In this document: positions 1-9,616 of the stretch, in pieces | Position numbering within the stretch: the stretch's first letter is position 1 | Layout of the letters: every line of letters begins with the position of its first letter | Assembly: GCA_014116815.1 (NCBI GenBank) | Contig: JACGYV010000005.1 | Coordinates: 23,426 to 87,425 of the forward strand | Reading direction: 5' to 3' | Source: Holosporaceae bacterium 'Namur' | Lineage (GTDB): Bacteria; Pseudomonadota; Alphaproteobacteria; Rickettsiales; Midichloriaceae | DNA: 64,000 nucleotides | Made by a program: the position numbers and the translations under genes | The notes under the pieces: model-generated | Seen by the model: only the letters and a program-made list of their open reading frames with translations | What the model was told of the DNA's origin: nothing | Database searches by the model: none

Positions 1-1
1 T

Positions 2-421
2 GTTCCTTCATTCCTGGCAACGCCGAGAAGAGCTGCAATAGGATGGGATTTAAATCGCCTAAACATGATGATAGCAATTCTAAATTCAAGGTTCGGATTA
101 AATTTACTTGATAAGGAAGTTTATCTGAATGTTACAGGCGGGCTGAAAATTACGGAACCCGGCGCGGATTTAGCTGTAGCGGCTGCTTTAATTTCCGCAG
201 CTTCCAACCTGCCTATCCCCGGAGATATAGTCTTCATCGGAGAAGTCGGGCTCTCCGGAGAGTTAAGACAAATTTCTCACCTTGAAGCAAGACTTAATGA
301 AGCGTATAAATTAGGGTTTAATAAAGCAATACTTCCAAAATCAAATAAAAACATTACTTGCCAGATTGAGCAAATTTCGTTATCTCACATTAATGAATTA
401 AGAAAAATTATTTTAGAATAA
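2..421 (+). CDS. radA: DNA repair protein RadA, C-terminal fragment (5' end outside window)
   Basis: RadA is a RecA-like ATPase that promotes branch migration during recombinational repair. Only its C-terminal Lon-like domain is here. The frame is open from base 2, and the residues before the first ATG already fit the family (TPRRAAIGWDLNRL). They are followed by the YLNVTGGLKITEPGADLAVA block and the GEVGLSGELR block typical of this domain. The N-terminal zinc finger and Walker motifs lie upstream of the window, so this is a truncated view and not a broken gene. It is followed four bases later by cvpA, a common alphaproteobacterial neighbour. Confidence 0.93.
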   Translation, partial: VPSFLATPRRAAIGWDLNRLNMMIAILNSRFGLNLLDKEVYLNVTGGLKITEPGADLAVAAALISAASNLPIPGDIVFIGEVGLSGELRQISHLEARLNEAYKLGFNKAILPKSNKNITCQIEQISLSHINELRKIILE

Positions 422-425
422 CTTT

Positions 426-1256
426 ATGAACTTTAATGAATTTAATTTATTAGACTTAGCAGTGGTAACCATTGTTGCTCTTTCAACTATATTTGCAATT
501 TTCAGAGGACTGATCGCTTCGGTATTATCTTTAACCGGCTGGATTCTTTCTATATATTTAACTGATTTAACTTATCCTCATCTAAAAGAAATTCTTGTTG
601 ATAAGATTTCGAATGAGGTAGTCCTTACGGCAATAGGGTATGGTGGTTTAATGATATTTTTCCTGATATTTTTTGCTATATTAAATGGTCTAATCAGTTC
701 AGTTAAAATATTAGGTTCAAAATTTGTCGATAGTACTTTAGGAGCTTTTTTCGGATTTTTCAGAGGGTTTCTGATTGCTTCATTTTTCTACTTTTTTTTA
801 TCAATCGGTATAAGCTTAATAAACGGCACGGAAGTTAAAGACGAAGCAAAAGTAGCACCTAATTGGCTGAAAAATGCTCAAACTTATGATTTATTAAAAT
901 TCGGGAAACAGCTTTTACTTACATTTACGTCAGAAGATTTTAATGAAAAACTAGATATATCTTATCAAAAACTTGCCAAAAAAAGTAAAGACGAGAGATT
1001 CATTTCTTATGCCAAAGGGGTTATGTTAAAATCGCTTTCTAAAGATGAGCAAAAGCATATTGAGGATATTAAGACTAAAGAGTATTTAACAAAATCTGAC
1101 GAGGAAATTGAAATTAGTAATTTAAGATCTCTGCTTGAATTATACAGGAACCATATCAGCAGGGACAACAACTTAAATAGACTTGATGATAAGGATATAG
1201 AGCGCTTGGAAGATATTATTAATGACTTTAAACTTAAAAATGATGATCGAAAATAA
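426..1256 (+). CDS. cvpA: CvpA family membrane protein
   Basis: A 276-residue CvpA (colicin V production) family inner-membrane protein. Four hydrophobic segments lie in roughly the first 135 residues, with the family-type GLISSVKILGSKFVDSTLGAFFGFFRG stretch split across residues about 77-115. The remaining 140 residues are charged, rich in Lys, Asp and Glu, and probably cytoplasmic. The tail is longer than in many CvpA proteins of 160-200 residues. The biochemical role of CvpA is not settled; the family has been linked to envelope integrity. It starts 4 bases after radA, and its stop codon overlaps the next start (TAATG), so the three genes are probably co-transcribed. Confidence 0.85.
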   Translation: MNFNEFNLLDLAVVTIVALSTIFAIFRGLIASVLSLTGWILSIYLTDLTYPHLKEILVDKISNEVVLTAIGYGGLMIFFLIFFAILNGLISSVKILGSKFVDSTLGAFFGFFRGFLIASFFYFFLSIGISLINGTEVKDEAKVAPNWLKNAQTYDLLKFGKQLLLTFTSEDFNEKLDISYQKLAKKSKDERFISYAKGVMLKSLSKDEQKHIEDIKTKEYLTKSDEEIEISNLRSLLELYRNHISRDNNLNRLDDKDIERLEDIINDFKLKNDDRK

Positions 1257-2119
1257 TGGTAAAAAACTATAATTTCGGCATTAGTTTAAAGCTACTTAAT
1301 TTACTCTTTTTTACGAGTAGTTCTCTGTTATTTTTATCATTAAAAACCTCTATCCCGACTTTTCAAGTATTTTTTTTAATTGCCGTGACCGGCCTTGCTA
1401 TAATGCTTCCTTGGCTTCTGGCAGTTAAAGAAGAGAGATTAAAGGTTAAATCGTATAAATTATATGTTTATAGAGCTTTATACAATATAATGGGAATGGT
1501 AAGTTGGGTGGAAGCGTTAAAATATATTTCGCTTAATGAAGCTTACAGTATTGATTATATGACTGCGATTTTTACTACTATACTCGCGGTTTTATTTTGC
1601 AATGAAAAACTAAGTTTAAAATCATTTATCATCTTACTTATCAGCAGCTTTGGAGTCTATATTATCATTGCTTCAGATTACACCGTTAATTTAAACGACG
1701 GTACTATAATAGGTGTATTTGCTACATTCATGTGGTCATGTTATAATATTATCTGCAAACTTCAATCTTCGGAAGATATAATTGCTCAAACTTTTTATAC
1801 CTTTTTATTTACCGTAATATTAAGCTTGCCGATTGCACTCTTTATTTGGAAACCGATTACTTACGATGAACTCAGCACTATACCCGTGCTGGCTCTTCTT
1901 ACTATTTTTAGCAGCATTACTCTTTTTTCCGCATACAAAACTACCCCTATAGTAATTTTAATGCCGTTTACATTTTCAAAAGTTTTATTCATAGAATTGG
2001 GAATGTACATATTTTTTGAAGATACAATCAGTAAACATGCACTGATCGGTGTTATAATCATCTTAGCTGCCATGGGATTTTTTTTCCATCAACAATATAA
2101 GGGGAAAGTATCCCATTAA
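1256..2119 (+). CDS. EamA/DMT-superfamily metabolite transporter
   Basis: A 287-residue, almost wholly hydrophobic protein with about ten predicted membrane segments in two EamA-like halves. The motif around LNEAYSIDYMTAIFTTILAV (residues about 100-120) is the usual signature of drug/metabolite transporters. Rickettsiales use EamA proteins for host metabolites, including the characterised S-adenosylmethionine carrier of Rickettsia, but the substrate here cannot be read from sequence. The ATG overlaps the cvpA stop by one base, suggesting translational coupling. A paralogue with a very similar N-terminus lies at 7495-8379. Confidence 0.82.
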   Translation: MVKNYNFGISLKLLNLLFFTSSSLLFLSLKTSIPTFQVFFLIAVTGLAIMLPWLLAVKEERLKVKSYKLYVYRALYNIMGMVSWVEALKYISLNEAYSIDYMTAIFTTILAVLFCNEKLSLKSFIILLISSFGVYIIIASDYTVNLNDGTIIGVFATFMWSCYNIICKLQSSEDIIAQTFYTFLFTVILSLPIALFIWKPITYDELSTIPVLALLTIFSSITLFSAYKTTPIVILMPFTFSKVLFIELGMYIFFEDTISKHALIGVIIILAAMGFFFHQQYKGKVSH

Positions 2120-2208
2120 ACTCTATTTAATATTGCGCCTTTAATCTTAAAATATTATATTAAAACTTTATAACAATGCGTAAGCATAATTTTGTTTTTG
2201 AGGAATTA

Positions 2209-3474
2209 ATGGCAATTGAAATTTTAATGCCGGCACTTTCTCCGACTATGACGGAGGGAAATCTTGCTAAATGGCTAAAAAAAGAAGGGGACACAGTAAA
2301 ACCCGGAGATATTATAGCAGAAATCGAGACTGACAAAGCAATAATGGAAGTTGAAGCTGTTGATAAAGGTATTATCGGTAAAATACTTGTCGCGGATAAA
2401 AGTGAAGGGGTTAAAGTCAATCAGCTTATTGCTGTTTTGCTTGAAAGCGGTGAAGATCCCTCGGCGATTGAAATAATATTGAAAAAGAATGGTAACTCCG
2501 TTCAGAACACAATCGCTGCAGCGGAACCGACCAAACAAGAACAAAATACAAAATCTGAACCATCTTCTATTCATTCAACGAATAATATAAATCAGGCTAG
2601 AGTTTTTGCAAGCCCGCTTGCTAAACGCATAGCTCAGCTGGAAAACATTGATCTTAGCACTCTTAGCGGTACCGGCCCTCACGGCAGGATTATCAAAGCG
2701 GATGTATTAAACGCAGAATCCGAATCCCGGCCTTCTGCTAAGACTGCTTGCTCTACTTTCGGCAGGAACTCTAAGGAATTTTCGTTAACTCCGTTAAGTC
2801 AGATGCGTAAAGTTATTGCTAAGAGACTGGTGGAATCTAAACAAACCATTCCGCATTTCTATCTGACTATAGATTGCAATATAGATAAGCTTTTAAGCTT
2901 AAGAGAAGAAATGAACAATAAATCCGTTAAAATTGACGGCACTCCGAGATATAAAATTTCGGTAAACGATATTATGATCAAAGCCGTAGCAAACGCTCTT
3001 CGCGATACGCCGCAGGTAAATGCTTCATATACTGATGAAGGAATTAAATTTTATAATAATGTAGATGTTTCAATAGCAGTTGCAATTGATGAGGGGTTAA
3101 TTACTCCAATAATCAAAAATGCAGATCAAAAATCTCTAAGTATGATCTCTAATGAGATGAAAGGACTTGCTAAAAGAGCTAAAGCTAACCAGCTAAGACC
3201 GGAAGAATTTCAAGGCGGGGGTTTTAGTATTACTAACCTCGGTATGTTCGGAATAAAAAACTTTAATGCTATTGTTAATCCCCCTCAATCGGCAATTCTT
3301 GCAATCGGTGCGGGCGAAGAAAGAGCTGTGGTTATAAACGGCGAAATAAAAGTAGTAAATATGGTAAGCGTTACCTTATCATGTGATCACAGAATTGTTG
3401 ACGGAGCACTTGGGGCTGAATTTTTAAATAAATTTAAAAACTTTGTTGAGTGTCCGGGTTTAATGCTGGTTTAA
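2209..3474 (+). CDS. pdhC: Pyruvate dehydrogenase E2, dihydrolipoamide acetyltransferase
   Basis: E2 core of the pyruvate dehydrogenase complex; it transfers acetyl groups from lipoamide to CoA. Domains in order: one lipoyl domain (residues 1-75, lipoyl-lysine K43 in [10 protein letters not shown]), an E1/E3-binding domain (about 130-165, [10 protein letters not shown]...GTGPHGRI), and the catalytic acetyltransferase domain with [12 protein letters not shown] near the C-terminus (catalytic His and Asp). I chose the ATG at 2209 because GAGG lies a few bases upstream and family members begin at this point. The in-frame ATG at 2176 would add 11 residues with no counterpart. lpdA (E3) follows 27 bases later; no E1 genes are in the window. 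Confidence 0.95.
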   Translation: MAIEILMPALSPTMTEGNLAKWLKKEGDTVKPGDIIAEIETDKAIMEVEAVDKGIIGKILVADKSEGVKVNQLIAVLLESGEDPSAIEIILKKNGNSVQNTIAAAEPTKQEQNTKSEPSSIHSTNNINQARVFASPLAKRIAQLENIDLSTLSGTGPHGRIIKADVLNAESESRPSAKTACSTFGRNSKEFSLTPLSQMRKVIAKRLVESKQTIPHFYLTIDCNIDKLLSLREEMNNKSVKIDGTPRYKISVNDIMIKAVANALRDTPQVNASYTDEGIKFYNNVDVSIAVAIDEGLITPIIKNADQKSLSMISNEMKGLAKRAKANQLRPEEFQGGGFSITNLGMFGIKNFNAIVNPPQSAILAIGAGEERAVVINGEIKVVNMVSVTLSCDHRIVDGALGAEFLNKFKNFVECPGLMLV

Positions 3475-3501
3475 TATTAATTTAAGGGAAAGAGGGAATA
3501 T

Positions 3502-4893
3502 ATGAATTTTGATATTGTGGTAATCGGCGGCGGCCCGGGCGGCTATGTGGCTGCTATAAGGGCGGCTCAACTGGGATTAAAAACCGCACTTGTAGAGCGT
3601 AAGCACTTAGGCGGTATTTGCTTAAACTGGGGTTGTATCCCGACTAAAGCATTGCTTAAATCCGCCGAAGTTTATCATCTTGCTCAGCATGCCGAAGAAT
3701 TTGGTATTAAAGTTAAAGGGTTGAGTTTTGACTTTGAAAAGATCATAGCTCGCTCAAGAGCAACTGCCGAAAAGCTGAGCGGCGGTATTAAGCATTTACT
3801 TAAGAAAAACAAAGTAGAAATTTTTGAAGGACACGGTAAAGTTACTAAATCTAAAACAGTGCTCATAGAAAATGAAGGAAAGAAAGTTAACGAGATAAAC
3901 GCAAAACATATTATTATTGCAACCGGAGCCAGAGCTAGGGTATTACCCGGGATAGAACCCGACGGCGAACATATTTGGTCATATAAAGAAGCAATGACTC
4001 CTAAAAGCTTACCTAAATCTCTTATAATTATCGGCAGCGGTGCAATCGGAATAGAATTTGCAAGTTTCTATAACATGTTCGGAGTGGAAGTCACTGTTTT
4101 AGAACGCAGCCCTCATATACTCCCGCATGAAGATTATGAGATTTCCCAGCTTGCACATAAAGCCTTTGAAAAGCGCGGCATGAAACTGATCACTAACGCT
4201 CATGTAAATAAAGTTACTAAGAAAAAGAGCGGAGTAGAGATTAGTTATGAGGCGGACGGCAAGATCAAAACTTTAGAAGCCGATAGAATCATCTCAGCAG
4301 TCGGAATCGTAGCCAATGTTGAAAACATAGGCCTTGAAAATACTAAAGTTCAGCTGGATAGAGGGTTTATAAAAACCGATCCTTATCTTAAAACCGATGA
4401 ACCGAATATTTATGCAATCGGAGACGTAACTTCACCCCCGTGGCTTGCGCATAAAGCGAGCCATGAAGGAATTATCTGCGTAGAAAAGATAGCAGGCCTT
4501 AAAGATGTCCATCCCTTAAAACCGGAAAATATTCCGGGCTGCACATATTGCTATCCGCAAATAGCAAGCATCGGGCTTACGGAGGAGAAAGCCAAAGAGA
4601 AAGGTTTAGAAATTAAAGTAGGCAGGTTCCCTTACTTCGGTAACGGTAAAGCCATGGCGATCGGAGAGACCGAAGGTTTAATTAAAACTATTTTCTGCGC
4701 AAAAACCGGCGAATTAATAGGCGCTCACATGGTTGGTGCAGAGGTAACGGAAATGATCCAAGGTTTCGGATTAGTTAAAAATATGGAAGGTACCGAGCTT
4801 GATATAATGCATACTATTTTCGCTCATCCAACCTTATCGGAAATGATGCATGAATCTACCCTTAACGCTTTTTCCAGATCCATACATATCTAA
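3502..4893 (+). CDS. lpdA: Dihydrolipoamide dehydrogenase (E3)
   Basis: FAD-dependent E3 subunit that re-oxidises dihydrolipoamide with NAD+. It has the N-terminal FAD-binding GGGPGGYVAA motif (residues 9-17), the redox disulfide C40/C45 in GGICLNWGCIPTK, an NAD-binding GSGAIGIEFA motif, and the C-terminal HPTLSEMMHE with the catalytic His-Glu pair. At 463 residues it is normal length. A GGGAAAGAGGG purine run before the ATG serves as ribosome binding site. It sits directly behind pdhC, so the two probably form one transcript ending at the hairpin at 4901-4947. Confidence 0.96.
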   Translation: MNFDIVVIGGGPGGYVAAIRAAQLGLKTALVERKHLGGICLNWGCIPTKALLKSAEVYHLAQHAEEFGIKVKGLSFDFEKIIARSRATAEKLSGGIKHLLKKNKVEIFEGHGKVTKSKTVLIENEGKKVNEINAKHIIIATGARARVLPGIEPDGEHIWSYKEAMTPKSLPKSLIIIGSGAIGIEFASFYNMFGVEVTVLERSPHILPHEDYEISQLAHKAFEKRGMKLITNAHVNKVTKKKSGVEISYEADGKIKTLEADRIISAVGIVANVENIGLENTKVQLDRGFIKTDPYLKTDEPNIYAIGDVTSPPWLAHKASHEGIICVEKIAGLKDVHPLKPENIPGCTYCYPQIASIGLTEEKAKEKGLEIKVGRFPYFGNGKAMAIGETEGLIKTIFCAKTGELIGAHMVGAEVTEMIQGFGLVKNMEGTELDIMHTIFAHPTLSEMMHESTLNAFSRSIHI

Positions 4894-4900
4894 TTATTTT

Positions 4901-4947
4901 AGGGGCTCTTTAAAGCTATTAAATAGGTAATCAGAGAGCTCTTTTTC
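4901..4947 (+). terminator. Rho-independent terminator after lpdA
   Basis: Eight bases at 4902-4909 (GGGGCTCT) can pair with 4935-4942 (AGAGCTCT), with two G-T wobbles, followed directly by five T residues. It lies 8 bases after the lpdA stop. Confidence 0.6.
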
Positions 4948-5032
4948 AAACCCCTTGTTTATCATTATGTTTTACTTATCTGTAATAAATATGTTACATT
5001 ATAAATAGTATTTTATTTACAGGATTTATAGG

Positions 5033-7411
5033 ATGAGAGCACAAAAAGGGTTTACCTTAATGATGGTTTCGGTAGGAATTGTACTTATTTCTCTTTTCGC
5101 TGCCGCATCCGTAGGCTTTCGTGCTTCTCAAAGCAGTATTGACAGCAACCAAATCACTATACATAGAATGAATACAATAAATGATGCCCTTACAAGATTT
5201 GCCGCTATGAACGGCAGGTTGCCTTGTCCGGCTTCGCCGACCGCTATTCCTTCAAGCTCTATTTATGGCATGGAGTCAAGGACTAATGATGCTTATTTTA
5301 TATGTAATGCTCCTAATATAATAGAATCATCTCCCGTAATGAGATTATTTTTAGGCGCTGTACCTACTAGAACTTTAGGACTGCCTGATGAATATATGAT
5401 TGACGGTTGGGGAAATAAATTAGAATATTCACCCTCACCATATTTATATAAGAATTATAATGAGGATACCTTAGGTAACTATTTAGGTACGGATGCTATC
5501 ATAGTAGTTAACAATGAAAACGGCACAGCAATAGAAAATAATGCTGCATATGTTATAATCAGCAGAGGCGCTAACGGCTACGGTGCATATAGTGCCTATT
5601 CCTCAAATAGGAATGCTTATCCTCCTGCAAGCTTACCGATTGAGCAAGAGAATTCGGAATGCTACGGGGGCACCTGCGGATTAAGGCGTGATAACGGAAT
5701 TTATCAAATAGCAAACAATACTACAAGCTCGGATGATATATTAGTTTATAAAAATAAAACCGATTTTATTAATGATTGTTTTATGAAAACTAATAGCTCT
5801 AACTGCCTTACCAATCAATGTGTGAATAGTGCTGCGGCCGCAAATTGGCGAAATGCGGTAAGGACTGTTTTAAACAAGGAAGAAGTTATGGTTATTTCAT
5901 CCAACACGACTCCTCCTACTTTGGATTTAAGTACATTTCAATTAAATAGAGCCGGAAATCCCGAGTTAAGTTTGACAGTAAACGAGATTTTAACCACTAA
6001 TGCTACTATTACCTTAAGTTATACTTATACAACAACAACTAATCCTTCCACTGAAGTTACTACCAATATTGCTACATTCTCAGCCCCTTCCGGTACTCTG
6101 GTTGTTAACTTCGCTCCAACCAATTTTTTCTCTTCAAGAACAGGTAATACTATTAAAGTCACATTCGGGGAGGGTAATCAGTTATTCAAAAGATTAAATT
6201 TTACTATTACAAATACCTCTTCACCTTCAAATGCATACATGGCTGTTTCTAATATTAATCTCGCCGACAATGCTCTAACTACATATATAAATGGCCAAGC
6301 ATCCGTTCAACTATGGTATGGCTTAAGCAATACCGGTAACACTATGGCACTTTCAGGAGGATTTAATGACCCGAAATTCATTACATGGCAACCTATAAAG
6401 TTTTCAACCAACCCTTTAGAAAGAGCAGACACACAAGATTACTTTCTTCAAAAAATTTACGGATATATAACCCCGACTGCTACCAATAATTATAACTTTT
6501 ATATATCAAGTGATGATGATTCGGCATTTTGGATGGAAGATGATTCTAACGGAGATAATAAGCTTATCAGGAGGGCTTTTCTTAAAGGGAACGCTGTTGC
6601 CCCATATACATGGACAACTTACCCTACTCAACAATCTGCCGCCGTTAGTTTAACAGCGAATAAAAGTTATTATTTTGAAATTTGGCATAAAAACGGCCCG
6701 GGCGGCGGGCCATATGGCGGCGGTTATGTCAATATCGGCTGGAAGACTCAAGCACAGCCTAATACTTCTATCTCTTTAGTAGCAAGTACTTTCCTTTCAA
6801 GAATACCTAAAGACTTAATTAGCTCTCCACCCGTCTGCAAAGCTTTCTATTCTACAACTGCAACACTAACGCCCGCACAAACTAACCAACCTGCAGATAT
6901 TATACCTTTAAATAATACCAGAGGAAGATATGTAAAACTTTCACTTCTTTCCAATCAAACACCAAGCAGTGGGCAAGATTCAAGACAGGATGTATATTTC
7001 CTTTCTGAGGCAAGATTTCGAAATCTTGCGAATAACATCATTATACCCAGTATATTTATAACCTCGAGTAATCTATATGTAGATAACACCAGCATAGTTA
7101 ATGACCAACCATATCAAGGTCTCGGTCTATTGGATGCAGCTGTTACCCAAAGCGTAACCATTGCTACTCCAGGAGATTTTATTACCAATGGTCAATATAA
7201 ATATAGCAACTGGGTAACTCAAAATACTCGTAATCCTCAATATGTAATTTTTGACTTAGGCTCCAGCATACAACTTAAAGATATTTTAATTTGGAATGGA
7301 AACCAACTTTTCACCAGCGGGGGAGTAACATGTTGCCCCGGCCGCTCGGTAAAAGATATCAGGGTTTCGGTTTCCGATGAAATAGCCTATTTATTAAGCC
7401 ATGCAGCCTAA
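5033..7411 (+). CDS. Prepilin-like surface protein with PA14-like and discoidin-like domains
   Basis: A 792-residue protein of unusual architecture. The N-terminus is a type IV prepilin/pseudopilin leader: basic MRAQK, then G6-F7-T-L-M-M-V and a 20-residue hydrophobic helix. Position +5 after the cleavage site is Met instead of the usual Glu. A LPCPA motif (63-67) resembles that of other long minor-pilin proteins. Residues about 470-573 look like a PA14 domain (IYGYITPTATNNYNFYISSDDDSAF, then YYFEIWHKNG), a fold often used for glycan or host binding. Residues about 630-785 resemble a discoidin/F5-8 type C domain (RGRYVKLSLL, YVIFDLGSSIQLKDILIWNG). I infer a processed surface adhesin or a tip pilin. 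It is a single gene between lpdA and a transporter, and no pilus assembly gene lies beside it. Domain names are by eye. Confidence 0.7.
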   Translation: MRAQKGFTLMMVSVGIVLISLFAAASVGFRASQSSIDSNQITIHRMNTINDALTRFAAMNGRLPCPASPTAIPSSSIYGMESRTNDAYFICNAPNIIESSPVMRLFLGAVPTRTLGLPDEYMIDGWGNKLEYSPSPYLYKNYNEDTLGNYLGTDAIIVVNNENGTAIENNAAYVIISRGANGYGAYSAYSSNRNAYPPASLPIEQENSECYGGTCGLRRDNGIYQIANNTTSSDDILVYKNKTDFINDCFMKTNSSNCLTNQCVNSAAAANWRNAVRTVLNKEEVMVISSNTTPPTLDLSTFQLNRAGNPELSLTVNEILTTNATITLSYTYTTTTNPSTEVTTNIATFSAPSGTLVVNFAPTNFFSSRTGNTIKVTFGEGNQLFKRLNFTITNTSSPSNAYMAVSNINLADNALTTYINGQASVQLWYGLSNTGNTMALSGGFNDPKFITWQPIKFSTNPLERADTQDYFLQKIYGYITPTATNNYNFYISSDDDSAFWMEDDSNGDNKLIRRAFLKGNAVAPYTWTTYPTQQSAAVSLTANKSYYFEIWHKNGPGGGPYGGGYVNIGWKTQAQPNTSISLVASTFLSRIPKDLISSPPVCKAFYSTTATLTPAQTNQPADIIPLNNTRGRYVKLSLLSNQTPSSGQDSRQDVYFLSEARFRNLANNIIIPSIFITSSNLYVDNTSIVNDQPYQGLGLLDAAVTQSVTIATPGDFITNGQYKYSNWVTQNTRNPQYVIFDLGSSIQLKDILIWNGNQLFTSGGVTCCPGRSVKDIRVSVSDEIAYLLSHAA

Positions 7412-7494
7412 AAGGCATTATAGGTTTACAAAAAAATTATAACTGATATTAAGTATGTAAATACTTTATAAGGTAACAGGTTATATAATTATTT

Positions 7495-8379
7495 ATGAAA
7501 AAAAATTACAACCTTGCTATTAGCTTAAAATTCTGCAATTTATTTTTATTTACCATTATGTCGGTATTAATGGTTACCTTAGGCAGTAAGCTACATGTTA
7601 TACAAATTTCATTCCTGAGAGTTTTTTTCGGCTGTTTTATAGCTTTTTTATATCTCATTATAATTAAACAAAATATAAGCTTTTCATTAAACCCTAAAGT
7701 GTTAACAGCTTATATTCTACGTGCCGTTTTAAATTTTGCTGCGCTTGTTTTATGGGTTAAAGCTTTACATTTACTCGGACTCAATGAGGCAAGTGCGATA
7801 AGCTATATGGTTCCTATTTGGACCACCCTACTTGCCACCCTTTTTTGCGGGGAAAAATTAAACTTAAAATGTGTAGGAGCAATTTTTGTTAGCTTGATCG
7901 GAATGTTTATCATTCTTAAACCCAACATTTATGAATTTAAAGTTGAGGGGCTGATTATTGCTTTTGCTTCCACTCTTATGTGGGCAGGATATGACATAAC
8001 CTGTAAAAAACAAACGACTACCGAACATTATATGCTTCAGACATTTTACACATTTATGTGGTCATCCGTAATAAGCTTTCCCTTTGCCCTATATTACTGG
8101 CAACCGGTGGAAATGATTGACATATTTGATGCTTCAATTATCAGCGTTATAGGAGTTACTAATGTTACCGTATTATTTCTCTCTTATAAATTTGCCCCAA
8201 TCACGGTTCTTATGCCGTTTAGTTATTGCCGGTTAATTTTCATGGGCATTGCTTCCTATTTTATATATAATATTCATCCCGGCTCACATTTAATAATTGG
8301 AGCTTGCGTCATAGCTTCAGCCAGCTTTTACATCTTTATTGAACAGAAGAAAGGTAAACTTAAAGTTGACTTGCAGTAA
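7495..8379 (+). CDS. EamA/DMT-superfamily metabolite transporter (paralogue)
   Basis: A 294-residue membrane protein with about ten hydrophobic segments and the EamA pattern LGLNEASAISYMVPIWTTLLAT in the first half. Its N-terminus (KKNYNLAISLKFCNLFLFT) matches that of the transporter at 1256-2119 (KNYNFGISLKLLNLLFFT), so the two are paralogues. Substrate unknown; import or exchange of host metabolites is the likely role in an intracellular bacterium. It is monocistronic, 83 bases after the prepilin gene. Confidence 0.82.
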   Translation: MKKNYNLAISLKFCNLFLFTIMSVLMVTLGSKLHVIQISFLRVFFGCFIAFLYLIIIKQNISFSLNPKVLTAYILRAVLNFAALVLWVKALHLLGLNEASAISYMVPIWTTLLATLFCGEKLNLKCVGAIFVSLIGMFIILKPNIYEFKVEGLIIAFASTLMWAGYDITCKKQTTTEHYMLQTFYTFMWSSVISFPFALYYWQPVEMIDIFDASIISVIGVTNVTVLFLSYKFAPITVLMPFSYCRLIFMGIASYFIYNIHPGSHLIIGACVIASASFYIFIEQKKGKLKVDLQ

Positions 8380-8407
8380 GCAATCACATTATTTACAGGA
8401 AAAATAT

Positions 8408-8425
8408 AATTAACCTGAGTTCGGC
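8408..8425. repeat. Left copy of an inverted repeat flanking the ankyrin/MITE segment
   Basis: AATTAACCTGAGTTCGG here matches, in inverted orientation and with one mismatch, the sequence at 9600-9616. The pair brackets the ankyrin gene and the MITE. A shorter related motif (CCCGGGTTAA) lies at 9465-9474. Its origin is unknown. Confidence 0.45.
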
Positions 8426-8566
8426 GGGTAGCATTGCCAAAAAAAAGAATTGAAGAAATAAGTTATCCGGCCGAGATTCTTTAGAATGAGTGATTAGCAT
8501 CTACCGTGATACTTTTCAGTTTAGCAACTTTTGCATGGCAGCATAAGTGATAAACATGGAATTTAT

Positions 8567-9136
8567 TCATTTATAACAAAATGAAGCCGCACAAGCTTCA
8601 CACTCTGCCGGTATATATTCAATCCCTTCGGCATCCATAGCTTCTTTGCGAGCAATCTCATCATCACTATCTCCATTACAATTAAAACGAGATTCAAGAC
8701 AATAAAAAAAGTTGATATATTCGTAAGGAGTCTCTCCTCCTTGATTCACTGCATTTAAATCTGCTCCGTATTCAATCAACATTTTGGCTACCTTTTCATC
8801 GTAACATGTATGAAGAGGGGTTTGTTTATATCCCTGAGTATAAAAATTAGGGCTATATCCTTGCTTTAATAAGTATTTAACTCTTTCATGGTTCCCAAAA
8901 TTGCTGGCGACATATAAAGGGTTTTCTTGAGCAACTGAATTTTCTATTTTATTTATCGCCTCTATTGTTTTTATAGTACTAGGATGAGTGTCACTGGTAT
9001 AAACATAGGAAGTTACGGAATTTTCTATATAATTTCGTTCAAGTATTTCAAATATTTCCATATTATTAGAAGCAAACAAAGGTCGAAGTTTGTTTGCAGA
9101 ATCCCAAAGCAAGATACTTGTCGTATTAGTTACCAT
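8567..9136 (-). CDS. Small ankyrin-repeat protein
   Basis: A 189-residue protein without signal peptide or membrane segment. Residues about 95-160 hold two to three ankyrin repeats (NPLYVASNFGNHERVKYLLKQG, TPLHTCYDEKVAKMLIEYGADLNA, ETPYEYINFFYCLES). The tail is acidic and Cys-containing (ECEACAASFCYK). Ankyrin proteins in Rickettsiales are often secreted effectors, but nothing here shows secretion. The gene is isolated, beside a MITE and between inverted repeats, which suggests an accessory gene acquired or moved by mobile DNA. Confidence 0.72.
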   Translation of the reverse strand: MVTNTTSILLWDSANKLRPLFASNNMEIFEILERNYIENSVTSYVYTSDTHPSTIKTIEAINKIENSVAQENPLYVASNFGNHERVKYLLKQGYSPNFYTQGYKQTPLHTCYDEKVAKMLIEYGADLNAVNQGGETPYEYINFFYCLESRFNCNGDSDDEIARKEAMDAEGIEYIPAECEACAASFCYK

Positions 9137-9282
9137 ATTTCAACCGTTTAAAAAGTTATATGATAATAAATATAATATTTTTAAACAATATTATCTATAA
9201 CAAATATATTAATTTAAACTTTATTGTCCATACTTCTTCATTTTAACCTTTATTTGTTGAAAAAATATAAATGATTGGCTGT

Positions 9283-9513
9283 TATAGTGAATTAAGTTGA
9301 ATAACTTACATATTTATTTAAGCAAGCCTTCAGACAATCATAATGATTTATTAGCAAAAATTAATAGAATTAATAGTAGCGCGCCCCTCCGCCCCCCTTT
9401 AGAGGGGCAGCGCTCATAAAAATTATTTAATAATTTTTATGTATCTTTACCTTATTATAAAGCACCCGGGTTAAATAAATGGTATTGTATGATTTACAAC
9501 TTAATTTACTATA
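9283..9513. mobile_element. MITE-like element with IS630-type ends
   Basis: About 230 bases bounded by terminal inverted repeats. The left end reads TATAGTGAATTAAGTTG; the right end, read on the other strand, is TATAGTAAATTAAGTTG (one mismatch in 17). The TA at the tips fits the TA target duplication of IS630/Tc1-type elements. There is no coding frame inside. The interior has a GC-rich hairpin (9379-9389 with 9402-9413) and a perfect 13-bp AT palindrome (9415-9427 with 9429-9441). Related ends occur at 63549-63711. The rest of the 9137-9614 gap shows no gene. Confidence 0.65.
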
Positions 9514-9599
9514 ATATAGTGCGGTCGCTTCACCAATTAGAAGTAATGGTGTTCGCATCCTTCCTTATCGCACCACCCCTTTTATAACTTCCCCTTATA

Positions 9600-9616
9600 C
9601 CGAACCCAGGTTAATT
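9600..9616. repeat. Right copy of the inverted repeat flanking the ankyrin/MITE segment
   Basis: CCGAACCCAGGTTAATT is the reverse complement of the motif at 8408-8425 apart from one base. It overlaps the 3' end of the DUF6111-like gene region, just downstream of that gene's stop. Confidence 0.45.

Noticed and set aside
2176-2209. Longer start for pdhC at 2176
   Set aside because: The extra 11 residues have no counterpart in E2 proteins and the ATG at 2209 has a good ribosome site.
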